Source: Bolinopsis microptera
Lineage: Eukaryota; Ctenophora; Tentaculata; Lobata; Bolinopsidae
Assembly (NCBI RefSeq): GCF_026151205.1
Contig: NC_087078.1
Location: 9,564,675 to 9,628,674 of the forward strand
Direction of reading: 5' to 3'
Length of the DNA stretch: 64,000 nt
Part shown: positions 27,114 to 39,159 of the stretch, one piece after another
How positions within the stretch are numbered: position 1 is the stretch's first letter
Layout: each line of letters opens with the position of its first letter
Made by a program: the position numbers and the translations under genes
The notes under the pieces: model-generated
Seen by the model: the letters and a program-made list of their open reading frames with translations, nothing else
Database searches by the model: none
What the model was told of the DNA's origin: nothing

Positions 27114-30100
27114 CTAAAACTCTCGAACCGGACGAGGTTTGCTCTGAACGATGTCCCAGAGTTTGATGCAAGGAAAACACAGCGTGTTTATAAAGAATCT
27201 CTTTATTTCTCTGTCCATGAGCCCGAAGACGAGAGGGTTAACAGCGCTGTTTAAGAAAACCATCCAATGCATCAACCAGGACACTTTCAGAGGGACTTTC
27301 ACGTTCTCAGGGTTATGCTGGGAGGGTATAATGGTGTTAGATTTCACGTTCTCAGGGTTGTGCTGGGAGGGTATAATGGTGTTAGATTTCACGTTGTCAG
27401 GGTTGTGCTGGGAGGGTATAATGGTGTTAGATTTCACGTTGTCAGGGTTGTGCTGGGAGGGTATAATGGTGTTAGTTCACGTTGTCAGGGTTGTGCTGGG
27501 AGGGTATAATGGTGTTAGTTCACGTTCTCAGGGTTGTGCTGGGAGGGTATAATGGTGTTAGATTTGTTTTATTTTGTTACAATGTTGGATATGTAATACG
27601 TATAAAAAGTTGATGATGTTAAGATGATAATAACAATAAGTAATATTAAAACTGTTAAATAACAAGTTCACCCAATAGATGAGGGAAGTAATAAAAGTAG
27701 GTCCGGTGCAAACAAAGAAAACTCCTACGATGGCCAGGGTCCGCAGGGCGGGTCTCAGTGTCACGGACATGACACTCCGCTTCTTTCTTGTGGCGAGACG
27801 ACCTGAGCTTCTTCTACGGTACATCTTCGACATACTTGACATTCTGCATAGCCTGCGGTTAAGCTACTTGTTATTTATAGAATAAGATTATTAAAATAAT
27901 TATTAGTTTTAATTAATATTATTAATTAAAATAACTAATTTAACCATCTGCTTAATTAATATTATTAATTAAAATAACTAATTTAACCATCTGCTTAATT
28001 TAAAATTTTCGCTGATGAGCTCTATTTCTATAGAACTTTACCAGGTAGTTCAATAAAGTGAGACAAGACGCAGTTGTGGAATGTGGTCCTTACCCGTCTA
28101 GCCGGATTTATTTGTGATTTATGGTGCTCACTCTAATTAATTTAGTCGTTTTACTTAATTTCCTAAAACTACCATTCTCGTCTTACTTCAATTTTCAGTT
28201 TATTACCACTATTCTCGTTAAACTTATTAAATAAATTCACTAAATACTTTATAACCTAATCAAAATTGTGGCCCGACTTTATAACTACTGCCACCCACCT
28301 GGGATCGTTTCTGCAGGAGTCGTCTGGGACGATCTTGTCAGGTAGGGTGGTAGCCACACTGCTGTTAACTACCTGCACCTTCACAGCTGTCTGCTCCTCT
28401 ATCTCTATTGCTGTGCTCCGAGGGCCGGAGGAGCTGTCCCCTGCCTTTTCTTTCCGTCCGTTGTGCGTCATCCTGGGGGCTTGTGTGTGCAAACTTGTGG
28501 TTTAGAATCAGATAGCAAAGAATGATGTATAGTGAGATTTTCTATGTGAAAACATTGGACAACACCTTCGGATGATGTGGTATACAGAACCAGACTTGCT
28601 AGGTTACTAAATTGCTAAGTTACTAACTTAGTTACTAGCTTAGTTACTAGCTTAGTTACTAGCTTAGTTACCTGTGTCGGGAGATGAGGGAAGGCATGAC
28701 AACGTAAAGGATTAGGGAGTAGCACGCGAACACGATGGTTATTGGGATGAGCAGTGCCATCAGCATTACTAACAGGAAGTATGACCTGGAGGACCTGAGC
28801 AGTTTTTATATGTTAGATACAAGTTGGAGGCTGAGGATATCACTTCTTAATTGTAAAAAATTTGTGTACTCGATAAATTTGATTTTTAGCGACTTATTCC
28901 CAGCCACGTGTATTTTCTCTTGATCTCATATAATTTAATTAACGTACAAATCCCATATATTTTCTTGCCAAAAATCTGGGGGGAAATAACTAACTTGTTC
29001 TCAAGTCCGAGTCCGCAGTTGTAAGAGTGTTCGCTGTACTCGTAGTTACTATGGTAACTAGTAGTGTTACCATGGTAGCATGTATGTAATTGTGATATGT
29101 TACTATGGTTACATTGACAATCTGACTAACTTGTTCTCAAGTCCAAGTCCGCAGTTGTAAGAGTGTTCGCTGTACTCGTAGTTACCGTAGTTGAAGAAAG
29201 GTAGGATGGAAACAACCACTGCAATTAACCACACTAACACTATCCACTGAGGGAACATGGTTAGATGGGATGATTTTTATTAGAAATTAAAAATTAAAAT
29301 ATATATCATGGGTTTGCACGTGTGTTCATTCTTTAGTTTGTTATATCTTTCTTTTATTCGACGGATTATTGGCGATAAAGGAACAAACTTCGATTCTTCG
29401 TATAAAAGAAAACTTCTTTTGCTAAATTGCCTTTATATTTTTGACTAATTTATTTAATATTATTTTAATACCGTACCTGTTTGACTACAGTTCCTGTGAT
29501 ACAGCTTCTATGCCAGAGGGGTTTAGAGACCGCTAGACACCTATCTACCGAGCTAGCAGCCAACGTTAGCGTTCCTAAAGGATTTACTGTAATTTTATAA
29601 ATAAATTTACTGCCAAATGTCTAATGACACTGACAATTTATATACGGTAAATTAAATCGGGGTTTTACTGCACCAAGAAATATCAAATAAAATTTACAAA
29701 TTATAATCTTATGAAAAATGAGCTTATACCAACAATTAGGCTAGGTTACCGATAAGCAGAAGAAACTGAAAGAGTGGTAAAGTATCAATAAGTTTGTAAA
29801 CCTGTGATAATGAGAAGATTATCAGTAGCAGCTATAAGATTACACATTGTGTGACCGAACATCCACTGATCAAATATTGCAGTCGTTATTGTAGCTGGAC
29901 CTGGTAGAAAACAGTATAATTAGTCTAATTAGTCTAATTAGTCAGAATGGAAAAGGTCAGTAGATTGGAGTAAGAGAGGATTTACAAATTGAGGCAATTT
30001 ATTAAAATTTAAAGTGTATAATACTTAATAGGAGTGCAGTAATAATAAATAGTAAAATTATTAGAATGACATTCAATGTATTGATGATTCCCATCTGACA

Positions 30101-30663
30101 TTAAAATTTGAAGAAAGCTCCGATCAAATTATTTCCTGCAGAGGACCCAAAAATCTCAGTTAAAGAAATTACAAAAACTAAAATCCTACCAGTGGTCAGG
30201 CCGACCAGTAGATCACAAATAGCCAAGTTAACGTAGAACAAGTTGTTAACATTACTCGTCTTCTCCAGGGTTGTCAATGCTCGGAGTAGTAGGGTGTTGA
30301 AGAGGACGATGAATACCTTGAGGGGGGAAATGGGTATTTCTGGTAGAAAATGCAGCTTCTATATTATTTGGATGGTTGTCAACTGTCATGATTATGTGTA
30401 TGAGTGAGGATATTTTTATTTGATCCTTACGGCAACTGACTGATGCGTCGCAGTCATGCCATTACCAACAATGCTTAATTATGCAATATGAATAACTTTC
30501 TTACCTCGGTACCAGAATGAGTACAAATCAAGAACAGCCTTGCTTCTAGGTTCTCGTCTAACACCGGTTCCATGCCTTCTGTAACGTTTACTCTGCAGTT
30601 TGTGGGGGACTCTCGTATTAGTCCACCTTCGTAAGGAGTGAAGGAGTCCACTTGTAGCTGCAT
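27114..30663 (-). CDS. Class A (rhodopsin-like) G-protein-coupled receptor
   Basis: Nine exons, phases consistent throughout: 30663-30505, 30316-30190, 29900-29802, 29574-29477, 29246-29131, 28794-28672, 28493-28299, 27852-27672, 27317-27114; 433 residues. The ATG follows an in-frame TAA by 15 bases. The N terminus has an NVT glycosylation site. TM1 spans exons 1-2. TM2 has NLAICD (the NLxxD motif). TM3 starts after WMFGHTMC. The DRY motif is replaced by VDRC. ECL2 has the partner cysteine in YNCGLG. TM5 is YFLLVMLMALLIPITIVFAC. ICL3 is long, polar and split between two exons. TM6 has VCTGPTF in place of CWxP. TM7 has NSAVNPLVFG in place of NPxxY. The tail contains CFPC. It should bind a small ligand or peptide and couple to G proteins. 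The subfamily (amine-like or GPR26/GPR161-like orphan) is unresolved. Confidence 0.85.
27303..27562 (-). repeat. 45-bp tandem array carrying the last-exon splice acceptor of the GPCR
   Basis: Six copies. The minus-strand unit contains CATTATACCCTCCCAG|CA(C/T)AACCCTGA. The copy ending at 27318 is the acceptor nearest the last exon. Further acceptors lie at 27363, 27408, 27453 (45-bp spacing) and 27496, 27539 (43-bp spacing). The 45-bp units are open in the exon's frame and encode HNPENVKSNTIIPSQ. The first 43-bp unit introduces TAA. Confidence 0.92.
27905..27995. repeat. Duplicated AT-rich ~55-bp segment in a GPCR intron
   Basis: Two adjacent copies containing TTAATATTATTAATTAAAAT and ending AACCATCTGCTTAATT, in the intron between the ICL3 exon and the TM6 exon. 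Confidence 0.8.
28618..28671 (-). repeat. 12-bp tandem array of splice donors at the GPCR TM5 exon
   Basis: The minus-strand unit is GTAACTAAGCTA, about five copies. It starts immediately at the functional donor (CACAG|GTAACT; exon ends at 28672). Reading through the junction gives AGG TAA, so use of later donors would be non-productive. Confidence 0.9.
28989..29052 (-). repeat. Partial duplicate of the GPCR TM4/ECL2 exon end with its donor
   Basis: A 62-bp copy of the 3' end of the exon 29246-29131, including codons for YEYSEHSYNCGLG and the donor GTTAGT, lies about 130 bp downstream in the intron. It differs at one silent position. It has no acceptor of its own that I can see. Confidence 0.85.
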
Positions 30664-30710
30664 ATATGTCACATGACAGTGTTACATTAATTACTTGGGT
30701 GCCATAGTAG

Positions 30711-31045
30711 CTGGAGTTTGATGCAAGTTAGTTTTGGGTTGATGGGGTTAGCGCCCTAACTTTATGGTTATGAGCTGGAGTTTGATGCAAGTTAGTTTTG
30801 GGTTGATGGGGTTAGCGCCCTAACTTTATGGTTAGGAGCTGGAGTTTGATGCAAGTTAGTTTTGGGTTGATGGGGTTAGCGCCCTAACTTTATGGTTAGG
30901 AGCTGGAGTTTGATGCAAGTTAGTTTTGGGTTGATGGGGTTAGCGCCCTAACTTTATGGTTAGGAGCTGGAGTTTGATGCAAGTTAGTTTTGGGTTGATG
31001 GGGTTAGCGCCCTAACTTTATGGTTAGGAGCTGGTGTTTGATGCA
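30711..31045. repeat. 64-bp tandem repeat upstream of the GPCR start codon, ~5 copies
   Basis: Unit containing CTGGAGTTTGATGCAAGTTA and GATGGGGTTAGCGCCCTAAC. It begins 48 bp upstream of the GPCR ATG. On the minus strand each unit includes ATCAAACTCCAG, a weak 3' splice-site-like word. The array therefore lies in the 5' UTR, promoter or a 5' UTR intron. Confidence 0.9.
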
Positions 31046-33080
31046 AGTTATACAAATTATACTGATGTGACCATTCGACATGTCAATATAGAAATTACGA
31101 TTCTTTACTGGAATTGCCGCTGACATCGAACACTTTTGACAAAGGCCAAATCCCCAGATGGCACTCGTGAAGAACCAGTCCAACCAATGGGTACTGGAAA
31201 ATAAATAATTCTTACCAATAAAGAATCTTCTAATTCTTCTAACTCACGGTTACATGTTTTTGCAAGAACAAAGATATTGTAAAAAAGTGTATTGCTCAAA
31301 GAAATGTGTGTTTTGCAACATTTATTGTGTCTGCCGAAAGTTTTATTTGTAAACATGAACAATGAACAGCCGGCCTTGAAATCATTGAGAAGGTCCCGTC
31401 ACTAACTCAGACTTCCCCGCTGCAGTTTCCCAATAACATTTACAGGACCACGATATGATGAATGACTGAAGCTGACGAGTGAACTATAATATACTCTGCT
31501 GTAAAATAAAAAGGTGTACATTTTTATTGTTAACGAGGGAAAATGGTTTCGTTTTCCTGGCCAAAATGAATCTCTTACAACAAACAACTACAACTGTAAA
31601 TGCACTTGTAAAATACATTGAAATTAATCTGCCCAGTACAAACAGTAAATAAAATTAAAATTAAAAATTATTAAATTAAATTAAAATCTTTAAAATTCTG
31701 CTCGTAACGTAAAGCTTAACAGCAAATTTGGTTGAACGTTGAATACCTCATTCACCTTTTTAATAAGCAGAAAAAAAAAATCAATCAACTGATTTCAAGA
31801 AATTGTTGTTTATGTCCAAATAAAAAAACTCTTTTATCTTTACAGATTGCGCAAAGACCTAAAAATGCTTTTTACGGTTTTTGTGTCCGATGAAATACAA
31901 ATTGTTGATCAAATCTGTGTAACATTTTTATATAATAAATATATAAGTTTAGGGTTTGGAATTTGGTTAGGGTATAATAATTTTGTCTCAACCTAAAGCT
32001 AACTCTAATAGTCTAATATATATTTCGCACCGACAAATCACCCGCCGTAGAGTCTCATGCTGTTTAGTCTCGGACCTGTTTCGTAACGTAAAGCTTAACA
32101 GCGAATATAGTTGAACGGTGAATAATCAATTCATTTCTTTTTAATAAGCAGAAAAAATCAATCAGCTGATCAACTTGCAGTTGCAAGAGATGATCGTTTA
32201 TGTGCCAAAACTCGTTTATCTTTGCAGATTGCGCAAAGAACACTGCTAGTTACCATGGTAACTCGTTTATCTTTGCAGATTGCGCAAAGACCCAAAATGA
32301 CCCCATTTGGTTGTTCCCATATCCAGAAAGTCGGAAGATGGGCGAATGATCTACGAGGGAATTTTGGTGGTAATTTGGTGTCAAAAGAAAATTTTCTGAA
32401 TACCTGAACTTTTAAAACTTTTTAAGGTCATAAGAAAATTTTTTGGGGGCTAAACATTGAACTGCGAATAAATTTAATTCTCTCTGGATATGGGTGCTTG
32501 TTTCTGTACTATGAAATACGAATATCAAATCTATGCAACATTTATACCGGGCTGCATTAAGGTACTTACTTAAAGAAATCATCGATACATTAAGCTGACA
32601 TACAATTGGTCTTAACGTTAATCAATTATTTTATATGTACGATGATAAAAAAGGAGGATGCAGTGAGCTAATATAGTGAGCATCTACATGATGCTTAGAT
32701 AAAACAGCCTATGCCATCACTCAAATCACTGACGCAGTTTCTGTTTGATGATCGGGAACTTTAGATAAACTTTAGATAAAACAGTCTACGCCATTACTGA
32801 CACAGCTTTCAATTAATAAACAAGAAACTTCGGTGCAATCTTCGCATACTGATATAATATATCGTGATGAGGTTGAGATTCTCATTAACATTTGACACAT
32901 GTTTTGATGTTCAGCAGTGAAACTTAAAGAGCTTGAGAGCATGAGAACCTACCCCACACTTAGCAACCCCACACAGTTACCATAGTTACACTACCAGTTA
33001 CCATAGTTACCATGAGAACCTACCCCACAGGCTTTATAACCTTTATTGCCAGGATCATTATACTTCAAACTAACGATTAA
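31046..33080. repeat. Region with two diverged tandem copies of a ~150-bp segment
   Basis: GTAACGTAAAGCTTAACAGC and the following sequence, including TTTTTAATAAGCAGAAAAA and TCTTT(A/G)CAGATTGCGCAAAG, occur at about 31706-31860 and 32092-32240. The last part is repeated once more at 32262-32292 after TTACCATGGTAAC. No exon was supported. The open frames at 31105-31362 (-), 31402-31587 (-) and 32222-32407 (+) lack family motifs. Confidence 0.65.
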
Positions 33081-33230
33081 ATGGTCAAAAGTCTGACTGC
33101 AAATGTGATACTTTTGATCATATCATACGCAACCTTCGTGTTGGTCATGCTGGGTCAGGAGTGTGTCCTAACCTATGTCAAGTGTCTACTGGACTTGATG
33201 GCTTTCACTTGGAATGCATGGCTGCATTAA
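33081..33230 (+). CDS. Small hydrophobic ORF, 49 residues
   Basis: ATG to TAA, starting MVKSLTANVILLIISYATFV, with one strongly hydrophobic segment and two cysteines further on. It resembles a signal-anchor or secreted micropeptide. There is no homology I recognise, no upstream TATA box, and no codon-usage evidence beyond length. It may well be chance. Confidence 0.15.
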   Translation: MVKSLTANVILLIISYATFVLVMLGQECVLTYVKCLLDLMAFTWNAWLH

Positions 33231-36200
33231 ATAACAAGCTATTAATATAATGATATAAAACAGTACGTAATGTTGCCTTTATTCGGACTCTGCAAATTTT
33301 ATAATTATAGCATGAGTAAATTCAAACAAAGAAAAAAGAGGTTAGAACGGCAATAAATTAATCAATCAAAGCTTTTTCACGTCAAAAATGTGTGCCACCA
33401 TTATGAAAGTAAAAAGATCTCAATAATATTCTCCAGTAATATGGACACCACATTGAAAGAAAAACTGGTCGAAATAAAATCCTCCGCATTGCACCAAATG
33501 GAAAACCAACGAATTATAAATAAAAGCACAAAATCATGACATCTTACCCCTCCGTTATTGAACGGAGTTAACAATTTCTGATAGCAATAAGGTTAATGCG
33601 GTCTCCACGTGCCTGAGTACTAACCCTATAACTATCAATCTCTCTGCGATTGGTTTCCTCCGATCACGTGGCTGCATCAGAGGAAGGTTTTGATTGTTTC
33701 ACGCTTTCTTGTAATTAATCATTCGGAGGTGAGTAGAGAACTTTCTGTACGTTCTTTCAATTCAATCATCTCTCAAAAGCCATTATAAAATTTGAAAGCG
33801 TTCTTTGCTTCAAAAGTTTACCAGCCATCGACATTATTAGTTGGAAGGAGTTATATGTAATATTAATATAATACAGGGTGGGCCCACCCTGTTCAATAAT
33901 GATATAATTGTATGATATCATAATAATATAATACTATAATAATGCAATATAATAATATTATGATACAATAGTAAAAATAATTTTATGAGTCTTACATTGA
34001 ACATAGAATTTGATGGATTGTTAATCAACATTTATACCTATAGTGTATAATGGCAGACGGTGGCCATCCGAGCACATGGTTTTATTGTGAATCTAAAAAC
34101 TGATGGACGGGGTGAAACATATGATTCTGACAAATATGGTTTTCCTCCCCACCGCTACCAAGATCTAAAAGAAGTATATTCACTATTCAGTTGCCTCCCC
34201 ACAATTACCCAGATCTATAAGAATTGTTACCTTCCCAGTTCCCACCAATACCCGGATCTATAAGAAGTATATATTCAGTTGTCATACATCGTTAAGATGA
34301 CAGCTATGGTGGCAAATATTTCCATTCATTACGAGTAGAATATCGTTTTAATTGAGTCTGTGACTTGCTCACTCTAACCAGAGACGATCAGAAATTTGCC
34401 TGAAACAAGCTTTAATTTCTGCTAATGAAAATGGTGCGGTTTAGAAGCGCCAATAGCGTGGCTCATGTCTAGCACCTGGGGTATATTGACATCAAATGTA
34501 AGGTTGTCTAGGGGATTGATTGTGGTTGCTAATGTGTCTACGTGCAGGTAGAATCTAATAACATGAACAATCTATCATGTTTATGATTTAGAGATTAAGG
34601 TTGTGATAGAACATAATAGCCTCCCAAAATCTGTTAAGGCCTAGTTTGAGTTTCGTCTACATTAAAAATACTCAAGTAAACATTTTGGAAAAATAAGTTC
34701 ACTGAGCCATGCAAAAATGTTACACTCCCTATAATCCCCTCCAACCCTACCAATGACTGCTCCCTGCAGCTAACACTTTGTTGGAGAAGCAGTGAAGCGG
34801 AAGTAGGCTGCAAGAGGGGGGGGGGGGGGGCTGCACCCTTAAGAGCATGAAGTACTGTCACAGTCGTACAAACAGTGTTTGTTCATTGTTGTTCTAATAG
34901 CACTGACAAATTTCCTGATAAGTCAGATTATTAACAGAGTGGAGAGGCTTCAGCCAATCAGGTTTGGGTATTCCAATCACGTGATAGCAATTGACCAATA
35001 AGAGACTAGTATAGAGGTTACATGATGTGTTTAAAATACCAATGGGAGGAGCTGGAGGTTCGGTATTACTCCTTTATATTACTTCACAATCAGTAAATAA
35101 ATCAGATCACAGAGCGTCATGTATGCACTTTTGTCACTGCTTCTGATCAGTTAATGATGAGATTGTATTGTCGGTGAAGTTGTTTTGCTTTCTTCTTTGG
35201 TGGCCTGATTTGGTACACGTACTAAAGTTCGACAAGAGAACTTCGACTATCGACCTAGAGTGCGCTACTTGGACTCTAGTTCGGCACAAAACATTTCTTT
35301 CTAGCTGTCAAAAATTCTTAATAATGGAAATTTCATAGATCTACACTCGTATCTAACAAAGAAATTTTAAATATCATGGTGCCTTGGTGTTCATGTTGAT
35401 AAGATATAATTTATTACGTAGTAAGTTACTTGTAAAATACCAACAAATTACTGGCACTCACTTAAGAATAATTACCAATTGCACTTTATAATTTATCCGT
35501 CTTATCTTATCCCCGTCAAAAGTATTACCGGTTTATTAATTTCCGGTTAAATTTAATTCAGTTTTCAACGGGAGGGGTTAACTTGAAATAACCACCGAGA
35601 TTGTTGTTGTACGTAGGCCATTTTTATTCTCCAATAGTTACTGCCATACATAAATGTTTTTTTTCAGGGTAATTTACTTTTTAATAATTCGAAAACGCTA
35701 ATTAAAAGTATTTCATTTCACTACAAATTTTCTGTAAGTACAAAGTGAATATAAACCATTAAACCTGAGCTTTTGATGTCGCTATCAAATCAGCAGGTAC
35801 ATACATACAATCACATTTCTACTATTTCGAGCATTTATAACGAAAAGAAAAAAGTCACAATTATTTAACAAGTAAATCGCAGATGAATTTTTGGATCACC
35901 CTGTTATCCTAATAAATAACAGCGAAATAAACAGCCCTTTTACTTATATGTTTCAAGAACCCCTTCCAATAAATTATAAAACCGTTTAGTATTACGTAGC
36001 GAGGGAGGATCAAAGCTTGATTTTCTGAAAGTATCAGATAAACTTTGAGTACATGAGTGCATTGAACCTACCTCTTGAACCTATTGAGCATTGGCTATCT
36101 AGCATTGGCTAGACTTCCAGCAAGTTGGAAGTGGGATTTTTTATTGTCGACTATTATAATCGCTAAATGAGTGCAGGTCAGGAAGCGTTTTTCTTGAAAA

Positions 36201-37228
36201 TGAACCGTTTATAAAAGATTACAAATCGCTAACGGCATGGTTTTTAAATAGTCGGTTATAATCCTAAATACAGTACATGACGCATCGGTTAGACTTCATT
36301 TAGTTTAGTAAATGAGTTTTGCTCGGCTTCTAAAACCTGGAACAATGATATCATTGCAGCAGAATTGAAGTTTCAAATATTAAAAGAAACGAATTATTAA
36401 TATTAAGTTAGTGATCTTATATATGCTTTTTCTGTTTGAGATTTGAATAACGTTACTGTAATGTTTCAAATTATATTTTAAATGTTTAAAAAATATATAT
36501 ATGTTCAAAATGTTCAAAATTATAATCTCCTGTGGGGACTGACCTTTATTTACTCCTTCTTAAATCTTATAGTTATATGATTATTGATTATATAAAGCGC
36601 TGATTGTAAAACTTGTATTTGTCCTACGGCTGCACTTTCTCTAAGTCTAAGTCATTTAAAGTAGTGCTGTTTAAAGCCTAAAGGAAGTGTATCTAAATGC
36701 AGATCTCTGAGGGACTACGTAATTTAAATTGAACACAAGCATGAGGATTGAAATATTCGTTATACTGTTATACTACACTAACATTATGAGAGCGTCAAAT
36801 TATTCATTATACTTATGACTTAGTATTAAAAGTATTAATAATTGTATTAAAACCTAGGATAAGAGATATAACCCATGCTATTGATAGCCACATGACACAT
36901 CGTGCCGTTACAATTGCAAGCTACCTACAGCTATGAGTTTGATTTCTACTAAGGAATATACAACGGCTACCTATAATTTGTGAATCCAGCTGTAATAAAC
37001 GATAAAATGTACATTTCAACATTTATAACTAATCTTTATTTTAAATAAAATCTGTAGCATAATGGTCCCCCGGCCCAGTACCACATAAAGCAATATAGGT
37101 AAAATACATGTAAATAGATGATCGTTATAGCTCACTACTCAAGCTGACGTTGGGTATTATATGAAATTGACAAGTCAGTAATGATGGTATTAAGCCGCGC
37201 AATTGCCCCGAAACAATCCAGCGTATAA
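33231..37228. other. Intergenic, mostly unremarkable
   Basis: No gene recognised over about 4 kb. Contents: a perfect 18-bp palindrome CAGGGTGGGCCCACCCTG at about 33876-33893, three imperfect ~55-bp repeats with AGATCTA(A/T)AAGAA words at about 34150-34285, and a 15-base poly-G run at 34816-34830. CACGTG-like words lie near 33625-33665 and a CCAATCACGTG at about 34974. Confidence 0.45.
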
Positions 37229-37412
37229 TCTTAAGATTGATGGCGATCATGAAGACATGAAAACAACGTATCTCTAGGCGCGACCCGCTTGTGACTCCAC
37301 TAGTTTCAGCTGCAGCTGTGAAATTAACTTTAATCTAGTCGAGTCACAAGCAGGTCGCCTGATCGAGATACAACGTTTTCATGTCTTCATGATCGCCACC
37401 AATCTTAATATC
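37229..37412. repeat. Inverted repeat, ~70-bp arms (foldback element)
   Basis: The left arm TTAAGATTG...GGCGATCATGAAGACATGAA pairs with the right arm TTCATGTCTTCATGATCGCC...CAATCTTAA. Inner pairs include GCTTGTGACTC and GAGTCACAAGC. The loop is about 45 bp with CAGCTGCAGCTG. No coding capacity. Confidence 0.75.
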
Positions 37413-37802
37413 CATACTTTCTACTTTAATTAATAAGGTGGGGACACATTGTCAGCCAGTGCATGGGGAAGCTGTCAGAATTAAGCTACACATCTTGACA
37501 AGTTCGGGTCTGAACGGATATTGAGCTCAGGACTCTGGTGACGTCATAAAGGTGCTATAACTACTACATACTGGTGCACACTGGACTACGATCCACAATG
37601 TACTTCAATATGTTGCAATAATCTCTGAAGTTATTAACTGACTTCCCCGTAGCAAGAACTAAAATGGGAATTAAGACATTTACCCAACAATGAATATGAC
37701 AATTTAAGCTTCTACTTCTGGCCTATTTAAGTATATAACTGTTTATGACCTGAAAGTAAAACTTATTTATAACTTAGTTTATAAACTATAATATAAGTTT
37801 TA

Positions 37803-38140
37803 ATATCCAGATCTATAGTTTCAGTTTAACACAGCAGGAATCAGTACCGTGTCCAGATCTATAATTTCAGTTTAACACAGCAGGAACCAGTACCGTGTCC
37901 AGATCTATAGTAATTTCAGTTTAACACAGCAGGAATCAGTACCGTGTCCAAATCTATAGTTTCAGTTTAACACAGCAGGAATCAGTACCGTGTCCAAATC
38001 TATAGTTTCAGTTTAACACAGCAGGAATCAGTACCGTGTCCAGATCTATATTTTCAGTTTAACACAGCAGGAATCAGTACCTACCGTGTCCAGATCTATA
38101 GTTTCAGTTTAACACAGCAGGAATCAGTACCGTGTTCACA
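37803..38140. repeat. ~46-bp tandem repeat, 7 copies
   Basis: Unit: TCCAGATCTATAGTTTCAG, then TTTAACACAGCAGGAATCAG, then TACCGTG. Small indels occur, such as an extra AGTA in copy 3 and CTAC in copy 6. A related word, CCAGATCTATAG, reappears at 39882. No exon was identified. Confidence 0.9.
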
Positions 38141-38175
38141 TATAAAAGTTTAGATAGGGTAACAATAAACACGAC

Positions 38176-38255
38176 TTTTGTCCGACAACGACTTTTGTCC
38201 GAACCCTCTAATTTCGGATTCAGACAAGAGTCACTGTCGGACAAAATTCGCCCAA
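38176..38255. mobile_element. Diverged relic of the GTCCGACAG MITE family
   Basis: CGACTTTTGTCCGACAACG, then GACTTTTGTCCGA, and an inverted CACTGTCGGACAAAATTCG about 40 bp on repeat the two-end arrangement seen at 654-1026 and 26090-26205, with substitutions. Confidence 0.45.
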
Positions 38256-38574
38256 TCCTAGATACCTCAATCTTATAACATCTCTCTCCTTCGTTAGGAG
38301 TAAGGGCATGTTCATCCGTTTATGATACATCGCCTATACTACACGTGGGTGAACAAATCCGTGCATCAGCTTGAGCTGGAGACTTCACAGGTCACTTCCG
38401 GGTGCAGGGAGAGCAACAAGTAATCAAATTTGAGCCGAGCAACGCTCAATAAAATTACCTAGCAACCAGTACCATGGTCTAAGGTAAAATGACCATGGAT
38501 AGAGCCGAGTACTTTAGTACGTGCTGAAACTTGCACATGCACTAAGAGAGTAATAAGAGAGTAATAAGAGAGTA

Positions 38575-38685
38575 ATGGAGTGGGAGGAACGTATCCTGGC
38601 AGCGCACAACCCTGAGACCTGCAGACCACGCGCGCAATGGTCAGGCTTCTTGGATACCATGCTGGACTCTGCTGGGATCATGTAG
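38575..38685 (+). CDS. Possible terminal exon, unidentified gene
   Basis: A GC-rich 36-codon stretch reads EERILAAHNPETCRPRAQ, then WSGFLDTMLDSAGIM and TAG. Composition and codon choice look coding compared with the AT-rich surroundings. Three copies of an AGAGAGTAATA-like 11-bp word precede it directly, so the true 5' border is uncertain; the frame opens only 21 bases upstream of the ATG. I do not recognise the family. It could be a last exon or a pseudogene fragment. Confidence 0.3.
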   Translation: MEWEERILAAHNPETCRPRAQWSGFLDTMLDSAGIM

Positions 38686-39159
38686 CGATATCAGCTGCAA
38701 TTATGTGATTGGGAAAACAAAATCAGATTTCAGTGATGTTGTACAAAAATGCATGCACACTGCACAGCGTATAACTGTATTACAAAACAATGAATAAAGG
38801 GTGTTGAGCAATCTGTGGTCAAAAGTGACAAATTTTATTGTTTTTTTTGGGTTGTCTGCAAATAAAAAAGTATAAACTTTCTTTGCGAATATATTAATAC
38901 TATTTTGTGTTACTGTTTATCCTTTAATCGGGAACTGAAAGTAGTATCCGGTATCGTTTACCACTGATATCTCGTCAAGTCACACAATTTAATGTTGCCT
39001 CCGTTTTTTTCTGAAACAGCGGCATATAACTAAATGGTTCAGCGGCCTTGTGCGGGTCACATACCTAATTGATTCCAGGTAGTATTCACACAGCAAACAC
39101 AATACATACCTATTTGATATCGTATCAGGTTTCGTGATCTAGTTTCTGGCCGTATCCTA

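Noticed and set aside
27151-27552. Plus-strand ORFs over the GPCR last exon
   Set aside because: Antisense shadows of the 45-bp array.
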